A stretch of DNA of 64,000 bases from assembly GCF_900091415.1 (NCBI RefSeq), contig NZ_FMHU01000002.1, positions 1,054,001 to 1,118,000 on the forward strand, given 5' to 3'. Below are positions 36,239 to 45,106 of this stretch, in pieces. Numbering within the stretch: position 1 is the first letter of the stretch; every line of letters begins with the position of its first letter. Made by a program: the position numbers and the translations under genes. Source of the DNA: Micromonospora inyonensis (lineage in GTDB: Bacteria; Actinomycetota; Actinomycetes; Mycobacteriales; Micromonosporaceae). The notes beneath the pieces are model-generated. The model had not been told where the DNA came from and did not search any database. It saw nothing but the letters and a program-made list of their open reading frames with translations.

Positions 36239-36997
36239 ATGACAACGACGACAACGACGGTCGCGCCCGCCGGCGGTGACGCCATCGGGGCGGCGGTCCA
36301 GGCGTGTCACCGCGCAGGGTCCTCTGCCGGGATCGCCCATGCGGTGCTCGAGCGCGACGACGGGATGCTGACCGTCAACGACGCCGCGGTCTACCTGTCT
36401 GAGGACACCACCTGGTCCGAGGTCGAGCGGCGTGCCCCGCTGGCGGCTACCGGGATGGTCCTCGACCTAGGTTGCGGAGCCGGGCGGCATGCGCGGGCGC
36501 TGATGCGGCGGGGACTCGACGTCCGCGGCGTCGACAACTCGCCCGGTATGGTCGCCGTGGCCCATTCCCTCGGCGTTGATGTCGAACTCGCCGATCTGGG
36601 CGCGCTCCCCGCCGATCTGGGCACCTTTGACACCTTCCTGTTGCTGGGCGGCAACCTCGGTCTGTTGGGCAGCCGCGCCGCGGGTCGTCACATCCTCTCC
36701 TCGCTGACCCGGCTGGCACGGTCCGGCGCCCGGATAATCGGAACCGGAATAAACCCGTACCGCCTCACCCACGCCGCCCACCAGCGGTACGGCGAAGGCA
36801 ACGTCGCCGCCGGCCGGATGTTTGGTCAGTACCGGATGCGGGCCCGCTTCGAGGATGTCAGCAGCGACTGGTTCGACTTGCTCTTGCTCTCCCCGCAGGA
36901 GCTGGGCGGACTGGCCGAGGGCACCGGCTGGACGCTCTGCGACCTCGACGAGGACGACACGTTTCCGATGTACACGGCCACCCTCCGACTGGGCTGA
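36239..36997 (+). CDS. Class I SAM-dependent methyltransferase
   Basis: The protein has 252 residues from ATG 36239 behind GAGAGAGG. The Rossmann SAM-binding motif I is MVLDLGCGAGRHARALMRRG (about residues 75-94), followed by VRGVDNSPGMVAVAHSLG (acidic motif II) and FDTFLLLGGNLGLLG (motif IV region); HAAHQRYGEGN suggests a small-substrate or peptide methyltransferase. It is the last gene of the YcaO-TfuA-peptide unit and probably modifies the peptide or its product (inference from context). The substrate atom cannot be predicted. No signal peptide or membrane segment is present. Confidence 0.85.
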   Translation: MTTTTTTVAPAGGDAIGAAVQACHRAGSSAGIAHAVLERDDGMLTVNDAAVYLSEDTTWSEVERRAPLAATGMVLDLGCGAGRHARALMRRGLDVRGVDNSPGMVAVAHSLGVDVELADLGALPADLGTFDTFLLLGGNLGLLGSRAAGRHILSSLTRLARSGARIIGTGINPYRLTHAAHQRYGEGNVAAGRMFGQYRMRARFEDVSSDWFDLLLLSPQELGGLAEGTGWTLCDLDEDDTFPMYTATLRLG

Positions 36998-37379
36998 CCA
37001 ACGTAAGCAGCGGTTGTCAAGCTCGGCTGGTGAGGGTGGTTGACCAGGGGTTTGGCGTTGTCGGCTTGGTTGGGCTTGGGTGTTTCACGCTGGTCGGCAT
37101 TGCGGGTCGAGCCGGCCGGCGTGACGCCGGTCAGCTGTGCCGACGTTGGGGTGACCACTGCTGGGTGGTGGGGGCTCCGCCGCGCGTCCCGCGTCTCTAC
37201 GTAGATCATCAAACGGGTTCGTCCCCAGCTGGTGCGGGGGCCCGACAGCGTGTAACCGAGCTTGGGCGGGGCGCGGCGGGGCGGGGCGGCCCTTGGTCAG
37301 TTACGAGCTTGGTGGCTCTACGTCATGTCGGGCTCGCCCCGCCGGGGAGGGGGTCTGTGTAGTTATGCAGGTGTGCTGG
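36998..37379. other. Gene-free stretch downstream of the methyltransferase
   Basis: No convincing coding frame is seen. The sequence is G/T-rich on the + strand. A short CCGGCG/CGCCGG hairpin lies near 37110. The distal part is probably the non-coding 3' end of the IS110 remnant that begins at 37380. Confidence 0.4.
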
Positions 37380-38285
37380 TCAGGCCGCCGGGGCGAGGAC
37401 CTCACGACGGGTGCGGTCGGCGGCGATGTCGGGATTGAACGCCTCGCGTCGGGTGACGACCGCGTACAGCCAGCGCGGCAGGCTGGCCGCGCACGCGGCG
37501 CGGGCGGCGGCGGGGGTGAGCCGGTCGCGGTCGCGGCGGGTCAGGTGGGCGAACCGGGCGGCCAGGACCGGGTTGTGCGGCAGGGCGCCCCACACCGTCC
37601 GCCAGGCGGCCAGTCGTAGGGCTGGCCGGCCCCGGCGGCTGATGGTGGTCTGCCCGCGCAGGGTGGCCGAGGTGTGCTCGGCCGGGCTGAGCCCGGCGTG
37701 TTTGACCACGCTGCGCGCCGAGGCGAATCGGGTCAGGTCCCCTGTTTCGGCCAGGATGATCGCCGCGCCGACCGCGGACGGTCAGGGAATCGAGGTGACC
37801 AGGGCGGTCAGGCCTATTGCGTCCAGCACGCCGACCATGCGCGCTTCGACCTCGGCCAGCCTGCTGGCGGTGTGCTCCCAGTCGTCGAACAGGAACCCGA
37901 CGCGTTCCAACGCGCCGGGTCGCTGCGTGGCCGCCCCGGCCGGATCGGCCAACGCGGCGAAGAACCCACGCACGATGGCGTAGTACAGCCGCGTGGCGCC
38001 CAGACGGGGCAGCTGGGCGCGGGCGGCGGCGGTGAACGCGTCCAGCCCACCACGGGCCAGGCCGGGCAGGTCACCGCCGGCGTCGACGACCACCCGCAGG
38101 CAGGCCAGCCACGTCGTGGAGTCCAGGGGCTTGGCCGCGGCGGCGAGGACCGCCGGCCAGCAGCAGCCAGCAGGTCGGTGATCTGCTGGACACTTGCGGT
38201 CGCCTCGGTGACCAGCCGAGCCCGCCGCGCACCCAGGTGCCGCAACCTGGCCGAGTCCACCGCGGCCCGCTCGGGCAGGTAGCAC
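37380..38285 (-). pseudogene. IS110-family transposase remnant with internal stop and frameshift
   Basis: On the minus strand the order is LPERAAVDSARLRHLGARRA, ATASVQQITDLLAA, a frameshift near 38165, then KPLDSTTWLACLRVVVDAGG, RLYYAIVRGFFAALADPAG, LVTSIP, an in-frame TGA (37782-37784), then PSAVGAAIILAETGDLTRF, SARSVVKHAGLSPAEHTSAT and a natural end at 37380. This is the C-terminal ~270 residues of an IS116/IS110/IS902-type transposase. The DEDD N-terminus is missing and is replaced at ~38283 by a Nudix gene fragment. Confidence 0.8.
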
Positions 38286-38662
38286 TCGACCCCACCCGGA
38301 TCGACTGGAGGGCGCGGCTCGCGGACGCCGCGATCCCGTTCCAGGTCGTCGACGGGCGGCCGGTCAACCCGGGTGCACCGACCGGCATCCGGTACGGGCG
38401 GGGCGAGCTGGGCCACTGGGGTGAGGGCCGGGCCGCCGACGCGCTGGTCACCGCGACCGGCCCGGACGGCAGCCGGTGGATCGTGTTGGTCGAACGCGAA
38501 GACGGCCACGGCTGGGCGCTGCCGGGCGGCGGGATCGACCCGGGCGAGCTGCCCGCCGCCGCGGTGCGGGAGCTGGAGGAGGAGACCGGGCTGCGGCTGC
38601 CCGACGTCGAGTGGACGGTGTCGCCCCCGCGTCTCGTGCCCGACCCGAGAATCCTGTCCTGA
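38284..38662 (+). pseudogene. Nudix hydrolase fragment
   Basis: The plus strand encodes DPTRIDWRARLADAAIPF, GELGHWGEGRAADALV and a Nudix box, ALPGGGIDPGELPAAAVREL followed by EEETGL. It is one residue short between the first Glu and RE (GX5EX6REUXEE instead of X7). Homology stops after LVPDPR at ~38650. Both ends are missing: IS110 DNA lies to the left and another gene fragment to the right. Nudix enzymes hydrolyse nucleoside-diphosphate derivatives; this copy is surely non-functional. Confidence 0.7.
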
Positions 38663-38774
38663 GTGACCGCCCTGGTAGGGCTGACCGCTCGCCCGTATCC
38701 CGGCCTTCCGACCGGGCGCCTGCAACGACGGCCGCCACCGCAGCCGACAGCGGTATTCAGCCCGATGCTTTCGC

Positions 38775-39140
38775 CCCCCGGTTCACGCCGGGTGGCCCGC
38801 CGAGATCTCCCGCTGACCGACCAACGCTGGCAACTCGTCCGCCGCCTGCTGCACAACCAGGACCTGCACATCGTCGACCGGGTCGTGCTCCTCTACGCCC
38901 AACCCCTCAACCGCATCACCGCGCTGACCGTCGACTGCGTCGACGCCAACGGCGACGGCATCCACCTCCACCTGGGCAGCAGTCCCGTCCGGCTCCCACC
39001 ACCGCTGGACCGCCTCGTCACCGAAACCGTCGACCGCCGTGTCGGACACGCGGCCACCGGCCGCACCGCACCCAACCGGTGGCTGTTCCCCGGCGCCGCT
39101 CCCGGCACGCTGCTGAGTTCCGCACGATTGGGCGCCCGGC
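38775..39140 (+). pseudogene. Recombinase-like gene fragment (same family as 53661-55161)
   Basis: The plus strand reads VVLLYAQPLNRITALTVDCV, LHLGSSPVRLPPPLDRLV and NRWLFPGAAPGTLLSSARLG. These align with the minus-strand protein at 53661-54461 (LLLLYAQPLGRILRLTIDDI, LRLGDPPTPVPEPVAELL, ARWLFPGRRAGQPL). It is thus a truncated paralogue of the zinc-ribbon recombinase-like gene. The open frame continues to 39163 but is cut at ~39140 by an IS630 fragment. Confidence 0.65.
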
Positions 39141-39465
39141 TGCGACGCCCTCGGTGGGGTTGAGGTCCGGGGCGTAGGCGGGCAACCGGATCACGGTCAG
39201 CCAGTCCCGGCCGGCGATCATCTGGCGCGTCGCTGCGCTGATGTGGGTGTTCAGATTGTCCCAGACCAACACGATCGGGCCGCCGAGTTGCTGGTGCGCG
39301 GCATCGAGCAGGGCGATGTAGTCGGCCTCGGCGAAACTGCGCCGCTCACCCTTGCGGCCGCGGTGGGTGACGGTGCGGTAGATCAACCGAGGACGTCGGC
39401 CGGGCTTGTAGCAGGTCAAACCCCGGATCGAGACCCGACCGGAGCCCTTGCCCGACACCGGCACG
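39141..39465 (-). pseudogene. IS630-family transposase DDE fragment
   Basis: The minus strand encodes GSGRVSIRGLTCYKPGRRPR, ERRSFAEADYIALLDAAHQQ, LGGPIVLVWDNLNTHIS (second catalytic Asp) and LPAYAPDLNPTEGV (the Glu region begins). Only ~105 residues survive, with no start and no natural end. It differs from the intact IS630 at 16511. Confidence 0.75.
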
Positions 39466-39479
39466 ACCGGCGTGTGGCC

Positions 39480-39585
39480 GCGCCGGCCGCGCGCTCTACG
39501 ACGAGATGACCGCCTGGTCTGATCACCTCAACGAGGCCGCTGCTTGACATTCAAGCTCGTGGGATGTCTTTCCCGATCTGTAGTG
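39480..39585 (+). mobile_element. Right-end scrap of an IS110 element (same type as 47063-48558)
   Basis: The plus strand codes for LYDEMTAWSDHLNEAAA plus stop (39545-39547), then CTTGACATTCAAGCTC-type DNA. The intact IS110 at 47080 ends with YDEATAWSHHLNEAAA and the same downstream bases on the other strand. This is therefore the transposase tail and terminus of a second copy, the rest having been deleted. Confidence 0.75.
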
Positions 39586-39630
39586 CCGACGACCAGTTGA
39601 CCAGCGTTACCGTTGGCTCGGGGCTGAAAA

Positions 39631-40218
39631 TTACGCCTGGGCCGGGTAGCCGAAGTTTTGTGTCCACCAGGGGCCGCCGTCGAGGTGCAAGCCGACGCCA
39701 ATAACGGAGAATTCAGGATTCAGTAGATTAGCGCGATGTCCAGGGCTGTTCAGCCAGGAATGAATCACCTCGTGCGGCTGCCGCTGACCCTTGGCAATAT
39801 TTTCTGCGGCGGGCTGGGCGTACCCGTGGGACCGCATCCGGTCGAAGGGCGTAACGCCATCTGGGTCGTTGTGGGAGAAGAAGCCGCGCCGCGCCATGTC
39901 GGTGCTGTGGCTGCGCGCCGCCTGGCGAAGCAGTTCATTGATTTTCAGTGGGGGCACGCCAGCCTTAGCTCTGGCTTGATTCGTCAAGCGCACCACCGTG
40001 TTCTCGAGGTGGGTCCGGCGGGTGTCAGGGCCAATGCTGACCGCCGGTCGAGCAGACCGAGTGTGCGCGGCCCCGCCGGAGCTCACCACGAAATAGTCGT
40101 CATCTTCGTCCACCTCATGAGACCGTCTCTGTGGTGGCACGCTCGTCGTCATACTCGCGGCTCCCCGGAACTTCACGACTGAGCCGTCCCGACGTTTACG
40201 CTTTTTACTGCTCGGCAT
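39631..40218 (-). CDS. CAP (SCP/PR-1) domain protein
   Basis: The protein has 195 residues from ATG 40218 (MPSSKKRKRRDGSVVKF) with GAGGAC upstream; an ATG ten codons earlier is less likely. A basic then acidic low-complexity N-terminus (1-70) precedes a CAP domain. The domain shows VVRLTNQARAKAGVPPLKIN, AARSHSTDMARRGFFSHND (motif His), AENIAKGQRQPHEVIHSWLN (Glu and His), SPGHRANLLNPEFSVIGVGL and WWTQNFG. Bacterial CAP proteins are usually secreted, but no signal peptide or membrane helix is visible here, so export is uncertain. It is one of the few intact non-mobile genes in this stretch, isolated between IS scraps. Confidence 0.9.
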   Translation of the reverse strand: MPSSKKRKRRDGSVVKFRGAASMTTSVPPQRRSHEVDEDDDYFVVSSGGAAHTRSARPAVSIGPDTRRTHLENTVVRLTNQARAKAGVPPLKINELLRQAARSHSTDMARRGFFSHNDPDGVTPFDRMRSHGYAQPAAENIAKGQRQPHEVIHSWLNSPGHRANLLNPEFSVIGVGLHLDGGPWWTQNFGYPAQA

Positions 40219-40449
40219 GTCTTGTCCTCTTCGACTGTCGCTGCTCACGGATCCGCTTGTAGATGATTCACTGAGGTTGGAGTGCGGCTGCGTGGCCCCA
40301 CGGGGCCCGCTCGCGCCGTCGTCCGGGGCCGTGCGGCTGGCTGCTCCGCTGGCGCTTCACACCAGCCGCGCGGTCATCCTCCCACGTCGGCGTGGGAACC
40401 AGGCGCCGAAGCCGGCCGGCTACGTGGCGGGCGAGGCCGAGGGGCCAAC

Positions 40450-40876
40450 GGCGTCGGCGCCGACACCGCCGGCCAACTGCTGGTCAGCGCCGGCGAGAAC
40501 CACGACCGGCTCACCTCCGAGCCGGCGTTCGCCATGCTCTGCGGCGTCGCCCCGATCCCCGCCTCGTCCGGCAGGACCACCCGGCACCGCCTCAACCGCG
40601 GTGGCGACCGGCAGGCCAACGCCGCCCTCTACCGCGTCGTGCTCTGCCGCCTGCGCTGGGATCCCCGCACCCGCGCCTACGCAGAGCGACGCACCAAAGA
40701 AGGACTGCCAAGAAAGAGATCATTCGATGCCTGAAGCGCTACGTCGCCCGCGAGCTCTACCAGATCATCACATCAAACGATCTTGAACTCGCAGCTTGAC
40801 ATCCAGAGGAGCATCCGCCCCAGATCAGGAACCCGTCCCGGCTCCGCCGGGACGCTGCCGCCTGCCCACTCACCGT
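40450..40876 (+). pseudogene. IS110-family transposase C-terminal remnant with element end
   Basis: The plus strand reads GVGADTAGQLLVSAGENHD, AMLCGVAPIPASSGRTTRHR, LNRGGDRQANAALYRVVLCR, then, after a frameshift near 40715, EIIRCLKRYVARELYQII with a stop at 40797-40799. This is the transposase_20 C-terminus of an IS110 relative. The following ~77 bp (to ~40876) share the GACGCTGCCGCCTGCCCAC terminus with the IS110 at 28971, so both have related right ends. The left part is missing. Confidence 0.75.
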
Positions 40877-42354
40877 CCATTTTCGGATCAGCACACGCGC
40901 TCTTGGCCGAGATCTCCGAGAGCGCGGACACCGACACCACGCCGACCAAGCCCTGACCGATGCCCACACGGCGTTGCTGGCCGCGCGGACGTCGACGCGT
41001 GCAGCGGCCCGGCTGACCGGGATCGCCCGCAGCACCGCGCACCGACGCTCCCGCACCCCGGTGACGTACGCACCCACACCTCGGCCGGTGCCGGCGAACC
41101 GACTGTCCGACGCCGAACGCGCCCGGATCCTGTCCGTGCTCGACAGCGACCGGTTCGTCGACACCACCCCGACCGAGGCATTCGCGACGCTGCTCGACGA
41201 AGGCGTCTACCTGGCCTCGATCTCCACCCTCTACCGCATCCTGCGCACCAACAATCAGGTCGTCGACCGGCGCCGCCAGGCCCGACACCCCACCCGGGCC
41301 CGCCCGGAGCTGACCGCCACCGGGCCGGGGCAGGTGTTCACCTGGGACATCACCAAACTGCCCGGCCCGACCAAGGGCGTCTACTACGACGCCTACGTCA
41401 TGATCGACATCTGGTCGCGGTACATCGTCGGGCACCACGTCGCCGCCAGAGAAAGCGCCGAGATCGCCCACGACTTCATCACCGAGGTCATCGCCATGCA
41501 CGGCGTCCCACAGGTCGTGCACGCCGACCGCGGCACCTCGATGACCTCCAAACGCGTCGCGGCGCTGCTGGCCGACCTCCACGTCACCCGATCGCACTCC
41601 CGCCCGCGCGTGAGCAACGACAACCCATTCTCCGAAGCCGCGTTCAAGACCGTGAAGTACCACCCCACGTTCCCCGAACGCTTCGGGTCACTGGCCGACG
41701 CCCGCGCGTTCTGCGACACGTTCTTCGGCTGGTACAACCACGAACACGTGCGCCACGAGGCGCCATATGACCGTACGGAGGTGAAAGACCACCGTCGCCG
41801 GGCCGTCGCAGCGGCTCGGTAGAAGCTGGGGGCAGCCTGAGCCGGGGGACACCGGGGAGGGCGGGAAGCGGCCCCGACAACGCCGGAACGGTTCGGAACT
41901 GCCAGACGGGCCGGGTTCGGCAAGCGAGATCAGAGGGTGTAATGCGAGTGAACCAGCGGCTGAAGTCCCGTAATGGTTGTGCCGGCTCGAACCTGGTGGA
42001 TCTGGGCCGGTTTGCAGCGCTCGTACCCCTGGGTGTTCGAGGGGACGTCTCCGAGGCCGGATGCGTCGGCCGGTCCGGAGGCCGCGGTGAAGGACTGCGG
42101 CGTAGCCGCGGCGATGCTGCCGGGATAGAGCTGGGCACCGTGCTGATCGATCGGTCATGTGGTGAACGTGGGAACCGTCCCTGGTCGCCCCTGGTGCGGG
42201 CATCCAGTCCGTCTCGGGGGCAGGTCTGTCGCCGACTGGTGGCCGTGGGGCGGGGCGGAGGCCCCGTAGTAGTCCGAGGCTGGGAAAGCCGGTCACATGG
42301 CGAAGGGGGCCAGCAAGTCGGCAGTGAGGATGCTGGAATGCCGGGAGGACGTTG

Positions 42355-43785
42355 GTGAACACCGACGATCTGGAGGCCGCCGCCTACCGGGCGGAGCGCC
42401 GGGTACTGGAGATCCAGGCCAAGCTGCACCGTTGGGCACGTGAAGACCCTCATCGCGGGTTTGATGACCTTTTCAATCTCGTTGCTGACCCCGCGTTCTT
42501 GCTGACCGCGTGGATGCGGGTGCGTGGCAACAAGGGGGCGCGCACGCCCGGCGTGGACGGTCGCACCGTCTTCTACGTCGAGAACGTGCGAGGCGTCGAG
42601 GACTTCCTCGACGAACTACGGTCGCAGGTCAAGGACCGCAGTTTCCGTCCGATCCCGGTGCGCGAGCGCATGATTCCCAAGGCGAACGGCAAGCTCCGCC
42701 GTCTGGGGATCGCGTCCGTGGCCGACCGGACGGTCCAAGCGTCCCTGAAGCTGGTGCTGGAGCCGATCTTCGAGGCGGACTTCCACCCGTGTTCCTACGG
42801 GTTCCGCCCGATGCGCCGGGCCCATGACGCGATCGCCGAGACTCGCCTGCTCACATCCAAGAGCTACGAGTGGATCGTGGAGGGCGACATCACGGCGTGC
42901 TTCGACGAGATCGACCACACGGCCCTGATGGGTCGGGTGCGTGCACGGATCGCGGACAAGCGCGTCCTGGCCCTGGTCAAGGCGTTCCTCAAGGCGGGCA
43001 TCCTCAGTGAGGACGGCCAACTGCGAGCCACCGACACCGGCACCCCGCAGGGATCGATCCTTTCGCCGTTGCTGAGCAACGTGGCCTTGTCGGTCCTGGA
43101 CGAGCACTTCGCCCAGATCCCCGGCGGCCCCAGCTCACCCCGCGTGGAGCGGGCCAAGCGACGACGGCACGGGAAGGCCAACTACCGGCTGGTGAGGTAT
43201 GCGGACGACTTCCTCGTGCTGGTCTCCGGCACCCGGGAACACGCCGAGCAGATACGCGGCGACGTCGCCGAGGTGCTGGCACCGATGGGCTTACGCCTGT
43301 CGGAGGAGAAGACACTGATCACCCACATCGACGACGGCCTCGTCTTCCTCGGATGGCACATCCAGCGCCACCGCAAGCGAGGAACCGACCGGCATTACAT
43401 CTACACCTATCCCTCGCGTAAGGCCGTCAAGGCCGCAATGGACAAGGTGCGCACGTGGTGCCGGGAACTGGACATCAACCAGCCGCTCGACGCCCTGCTG
43501 CTGCAACTCAACCGGCAACTGCGGGGCTGGTGCGCATACTTCCGGCCCGGGGTCTCGCACGCCGCCTTCCACTACCTGAGCCACTACACCTGGGCACGGG
43601 TTATCGGATGGCTGCGCCGCAAGCACCCCAAGACCAACTGGAAGGACCTCCGCCGCCGCTACTGCGACGGACGGTGGTGGCCACACGGCCAGGAACGGGA
43701 ACTGTTCGATCCGGCGAAGGTACGCACCACGCGCTACCGCTACCGGGGAACAGCCATCCCAACCCCCTGGCCGGCGGGCGGATGA
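42355..43785 (+). CDS. ltrA: Group II intron reverse transcriptase/maturase
   Basis: The protein has 476 residues from GTG 42355 (TTG 42352 is one codon earlier), with GGGAGGAC upstream. RT blocks in order: MRVRGNKGARTPGVDG, RPIPVRERMIPKANGKLRRL, FHPCSYGFRPMRRAHDAIAE, GDITACFDEIDH, TGTPQGSILSPLLSNVALSV, VRYADDFLVLVSGTREHAEQ (catalytic YADD) and LGWHIQRHRKR. The maturase X domain contains LNRQLRGWCAYFRPGVSHAA. There is no HNH endonuclease domain, so it is an En-minus type that probably inserts using replication-fork or other nicks. It is encoded within the intron's domain IV and has no visible damage. Confidence 0.95.
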   Translation: MNTDDLEAAAYRAERRVLEIQAKLHRWAREDPHRGFDDLFNLVADPAFLLTAWMRVRGNKGARTPGVDGRTVFYVENVRGVEDFLDELRSQVKDRSFRPIPVRERMIPKANGKLRRLGIASVADRTVQASLKLVLEPIFEADFHPCSYGFRPMRRAHDAIAETRLLTSKSYEWIVEGDITACFDEIDHTALMGRVRARIADKRVLALVKAFLKAGILSEDGQLRATDTGTPQGSILSPLLSNVALSVLDEHFAQIPGGPSSPRVERAKRRRHGKANYRLVRYADDFLVLVSGTREHAEQIRGDVAEVLAPMGLRLSEEKTLITHIDDGLVFLGWHIQRHRKRGTDRHYIYTYPSRKAVKAAMDKVRTWCRELDINQPLDALLLQLNRQLRGWCAYFRPGVSHAAFHYLSHYTWARVIGWLRRKHPKTNWKDLRRRYCDGRWWPHGQERELFDPAKVRTTRYRYRGTAIPTPWPAGG

Positions 43786-43816
43786 GGACAGACCACACGA
43801 CCACGTGACTTGTGGA

Positions 43817-43850
43817 GAGCCCGTTGCGTTGAGAGGCGCACGGCGGGTTC
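43817..43850 (+). ncRNA. Group II intron domain V
   Basis: This is a 34-nt catalytic hairpin: GAGCCCGTTGCG, the distal loop around TTGAGAG, then CGCACGGCGGGTTC. It matches the domain V layout, with the two-nt bulge and a complementary base. Confidence 0.88.
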
Positions 43851-44153
43851 GGCGAGCGGCCTGGAGAGACGGGCTGGTGGCAACACCAGCACCGCGCTCC
43901 AGGCCGACTCAACCACCACGCCGGGATCGGGCTGCACACCCCCGCCGACATCCACTACGGCCACGCCGCGACCCAACAAAAGCAACGCGAGCAGGCCCTC
44001 GACACCGCCTGGACCGCCCACCCCGAACGCTTCTCCCGCCGGCCCAGACCGAAAGCGCTGCAACTGCCCGACGCCGTCTGGATCAACCCGCCCGAACCAG
44101 CAACCGATCAACCACTACCCCAAGCGGCGTAACACCCACTGGTCTCACCGGCC

Positions 44154-44655
44154 TTGACAAGTACCGCGGTCCCGGCGCGCCCCTGGCACGCCGACTGAGG
44201 CTGGTCCAGCAGCACATCGCCGCGTGGCTCGATGAGCGATCTGGCGAACCGGTGTCCGTGGTCAGCATGTGCGCAGGCCAAGGTCACGACATTCTGGCCG
44301 TGCCGGCGTCGCGCTCGGACGCCAGGGAAGTCAGCGCCACGCTGGTCGAGTATGAAGCGCGCAACGTCGCTGCGGCCTGGACCCGAGCAATCGTCGAGGG
44401 CCTCGACACGGTGACCGTTGCGCCGACCGACGCCGTTGACCTCGCCTCATACCGGCAGGCGGTGCCCGCCGACCTGGTCATCATGGCCGGCGTCCGGGGC
44501 AACATCAGCGACGCCGACGCCCAAGCACCATTCACGCTCTGCCGCAGCTCTGCGCTGCCGACGCCACGGTGATCTCGACCAGGACACGACGAGCACCCGA
44601 CCTGACACCGGCTGTCCGAAGGTGGCTGGCCGACGCAGGTTCTCGCGACGTCAAC
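44154..44655 (+). pseudogene. SAM-dependent methyltransferase-like remnant, frameshifted
   Basis: The plus strand reads YRGPGAPLARRLRLVQQHIA, EPVSVVSMCAGQGHDILAV (SAM motif I), VSATLVEYEARNVAAAW (motif II) and ADLVIMAGVRGNISDADA. After a frameshift near 44540 the text continues as LPQLCAADATVISTRTRRAP and LTPAVRRWLADAG. It resembles a common actinobacterial methyltransferase-like family. The N-terminus is lost at the IS3 boundary, and no start is visible. Confidence 0.65.
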
Positions 44656-44670
44656 CGCTGCCCTGGCGGA

Positions 44671-44877
44671 TCACGGTGGAGCCGACGGTGATGGCCGGTC
44701 TGATTCGCCGGCCAGCGCAAGCGCACTGCACAGCCCGACTGTGTTGAGCACGGTACTGCGCACATTCTGGGGGCCGAACGCGCCGATCGCGGCCTGGGTC
44801 CATTCCATGGCGCGGTCGGCGTGGCGGGCCAGGTCGGGGTAGACGCGACCGTACTGAGCGAGTTGCAGGGCGATCAC
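44671..44877 (-). pseudogene. Fragment of a helical, TPR-like regulatory protein (uncertain)
   Basis: The minus strand encodes IALQLAQYGRVYPDLARHA and DRAMEWTQAAIGAFGP followed by VRSTVLNTVGLCSALALAG. This is an alpha-helical pattern like the TPR part of actinobacterial HTH regulators. Upstream text to ~45060 is not clearly coding. It is a short scrap with no start or function. Confidence 0.3.
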
Positions 44878-45106
44878 TACCCGCGTCGACTAACGCCTCC
44901 ACCCCAGGTTGCACGTAACCTCTACGACACCGCCAACTCGTCCGGCGGTACGGGCGGGGCAGGTTGCCGAGGCTGGCGCGGACGAACTCGGCGGCGTCGG
45001 CGGCGGAACAGCGCCGGGGTCCTGGGCCTCGCCGCCAGGTTGCGCGACGTGTGGGACCTTCCACAAAAGCGATATGGCAAGCTACCTAACATGCGACAAT
45101 TCGGGC

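Larger units (their letters stand above)
41748..43913 (+). mobile_element. Group II intron (5' GTGCGCC, domains V and VI recognised)
   Basis: The intron begins GTGCGCC right after the GAACAC codons of the IS3 gene, and its end is best placed at ...CTCAAC (43911-43913), an AY end. Domain V is the 34-nt hairpin at 43817-43850 with the AGC-type triad at its base and the GGTTC end. Domain VI follows at 43858-43906, with a 9-bp outer stem (GGCCTGGAG / CTCCAGGCC) and a GCAA-capped inner stem. The 5' ~600 nt before the RT gene should hold domains I-IV. The end placement could be off by 3-6 nt, because CAC and AAC repeat at the junction. Confidence 0.88.
40940..44132 (+). pseudogene. IS3-family OrfB transposase split by a group II intron
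   Basis: Exon 1 (to 41747) encodes ALLAARTSTRAAARLTGIAR, TPTEAFATLLDEGVYLAS, the rve core GQVFTWDITKLPGPTKGVYY (first Asp), HGVPQVVHADRGTSMTSKRV (second Asp) and FSEAAFKTVKYHPTFPERFG (Glu), ending WYNHEH. Exon 2 (from 43914) continues HHAGIGLHTPADIHYGHAAT and ends with LPQAA and a stop near 44132. Joining them restores the normal IS3 EHxHxGIGLHTP motif in frame. The gene may therefore still be expressed if the intron splices. Confidence 0.85.
40877..44153 (+). mobile_element. IS3-family element, 5'-truncated, interrupted by a group II intron
   Basis: The scrap of OrfA (LLAEISESADTDTTPTKP, stop ~40957) and nearly all of OrfB lie at 40877-41747, and the OrfB tail at 43914-44132. The 2.17 kb between them is a group II intron. 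The left end of the IS was removed by the IS110 remnant at 40876; the right end (CTTGACAAGTACCGCGG) is typical of IS3 relatives. Confidence 0.85.

Noticed and set aside
33235..36997. Lanthipeptide, lasso or azole RiPP cluster
   Set aside because: No LanB/LanM/LanC, no asparagine-synthetase-like or B1/B2 genes, no dehydrogenase, and the peptide has no Cys; only YcaO-TfuA chemistry is supported.
44653..45064. Complete regulator gene on the minus strand upstream of the MFS gene
   Set aside because: Only ~65 codons are helical and protein-like; upstream text changes frame and there is no start codon or HTH.
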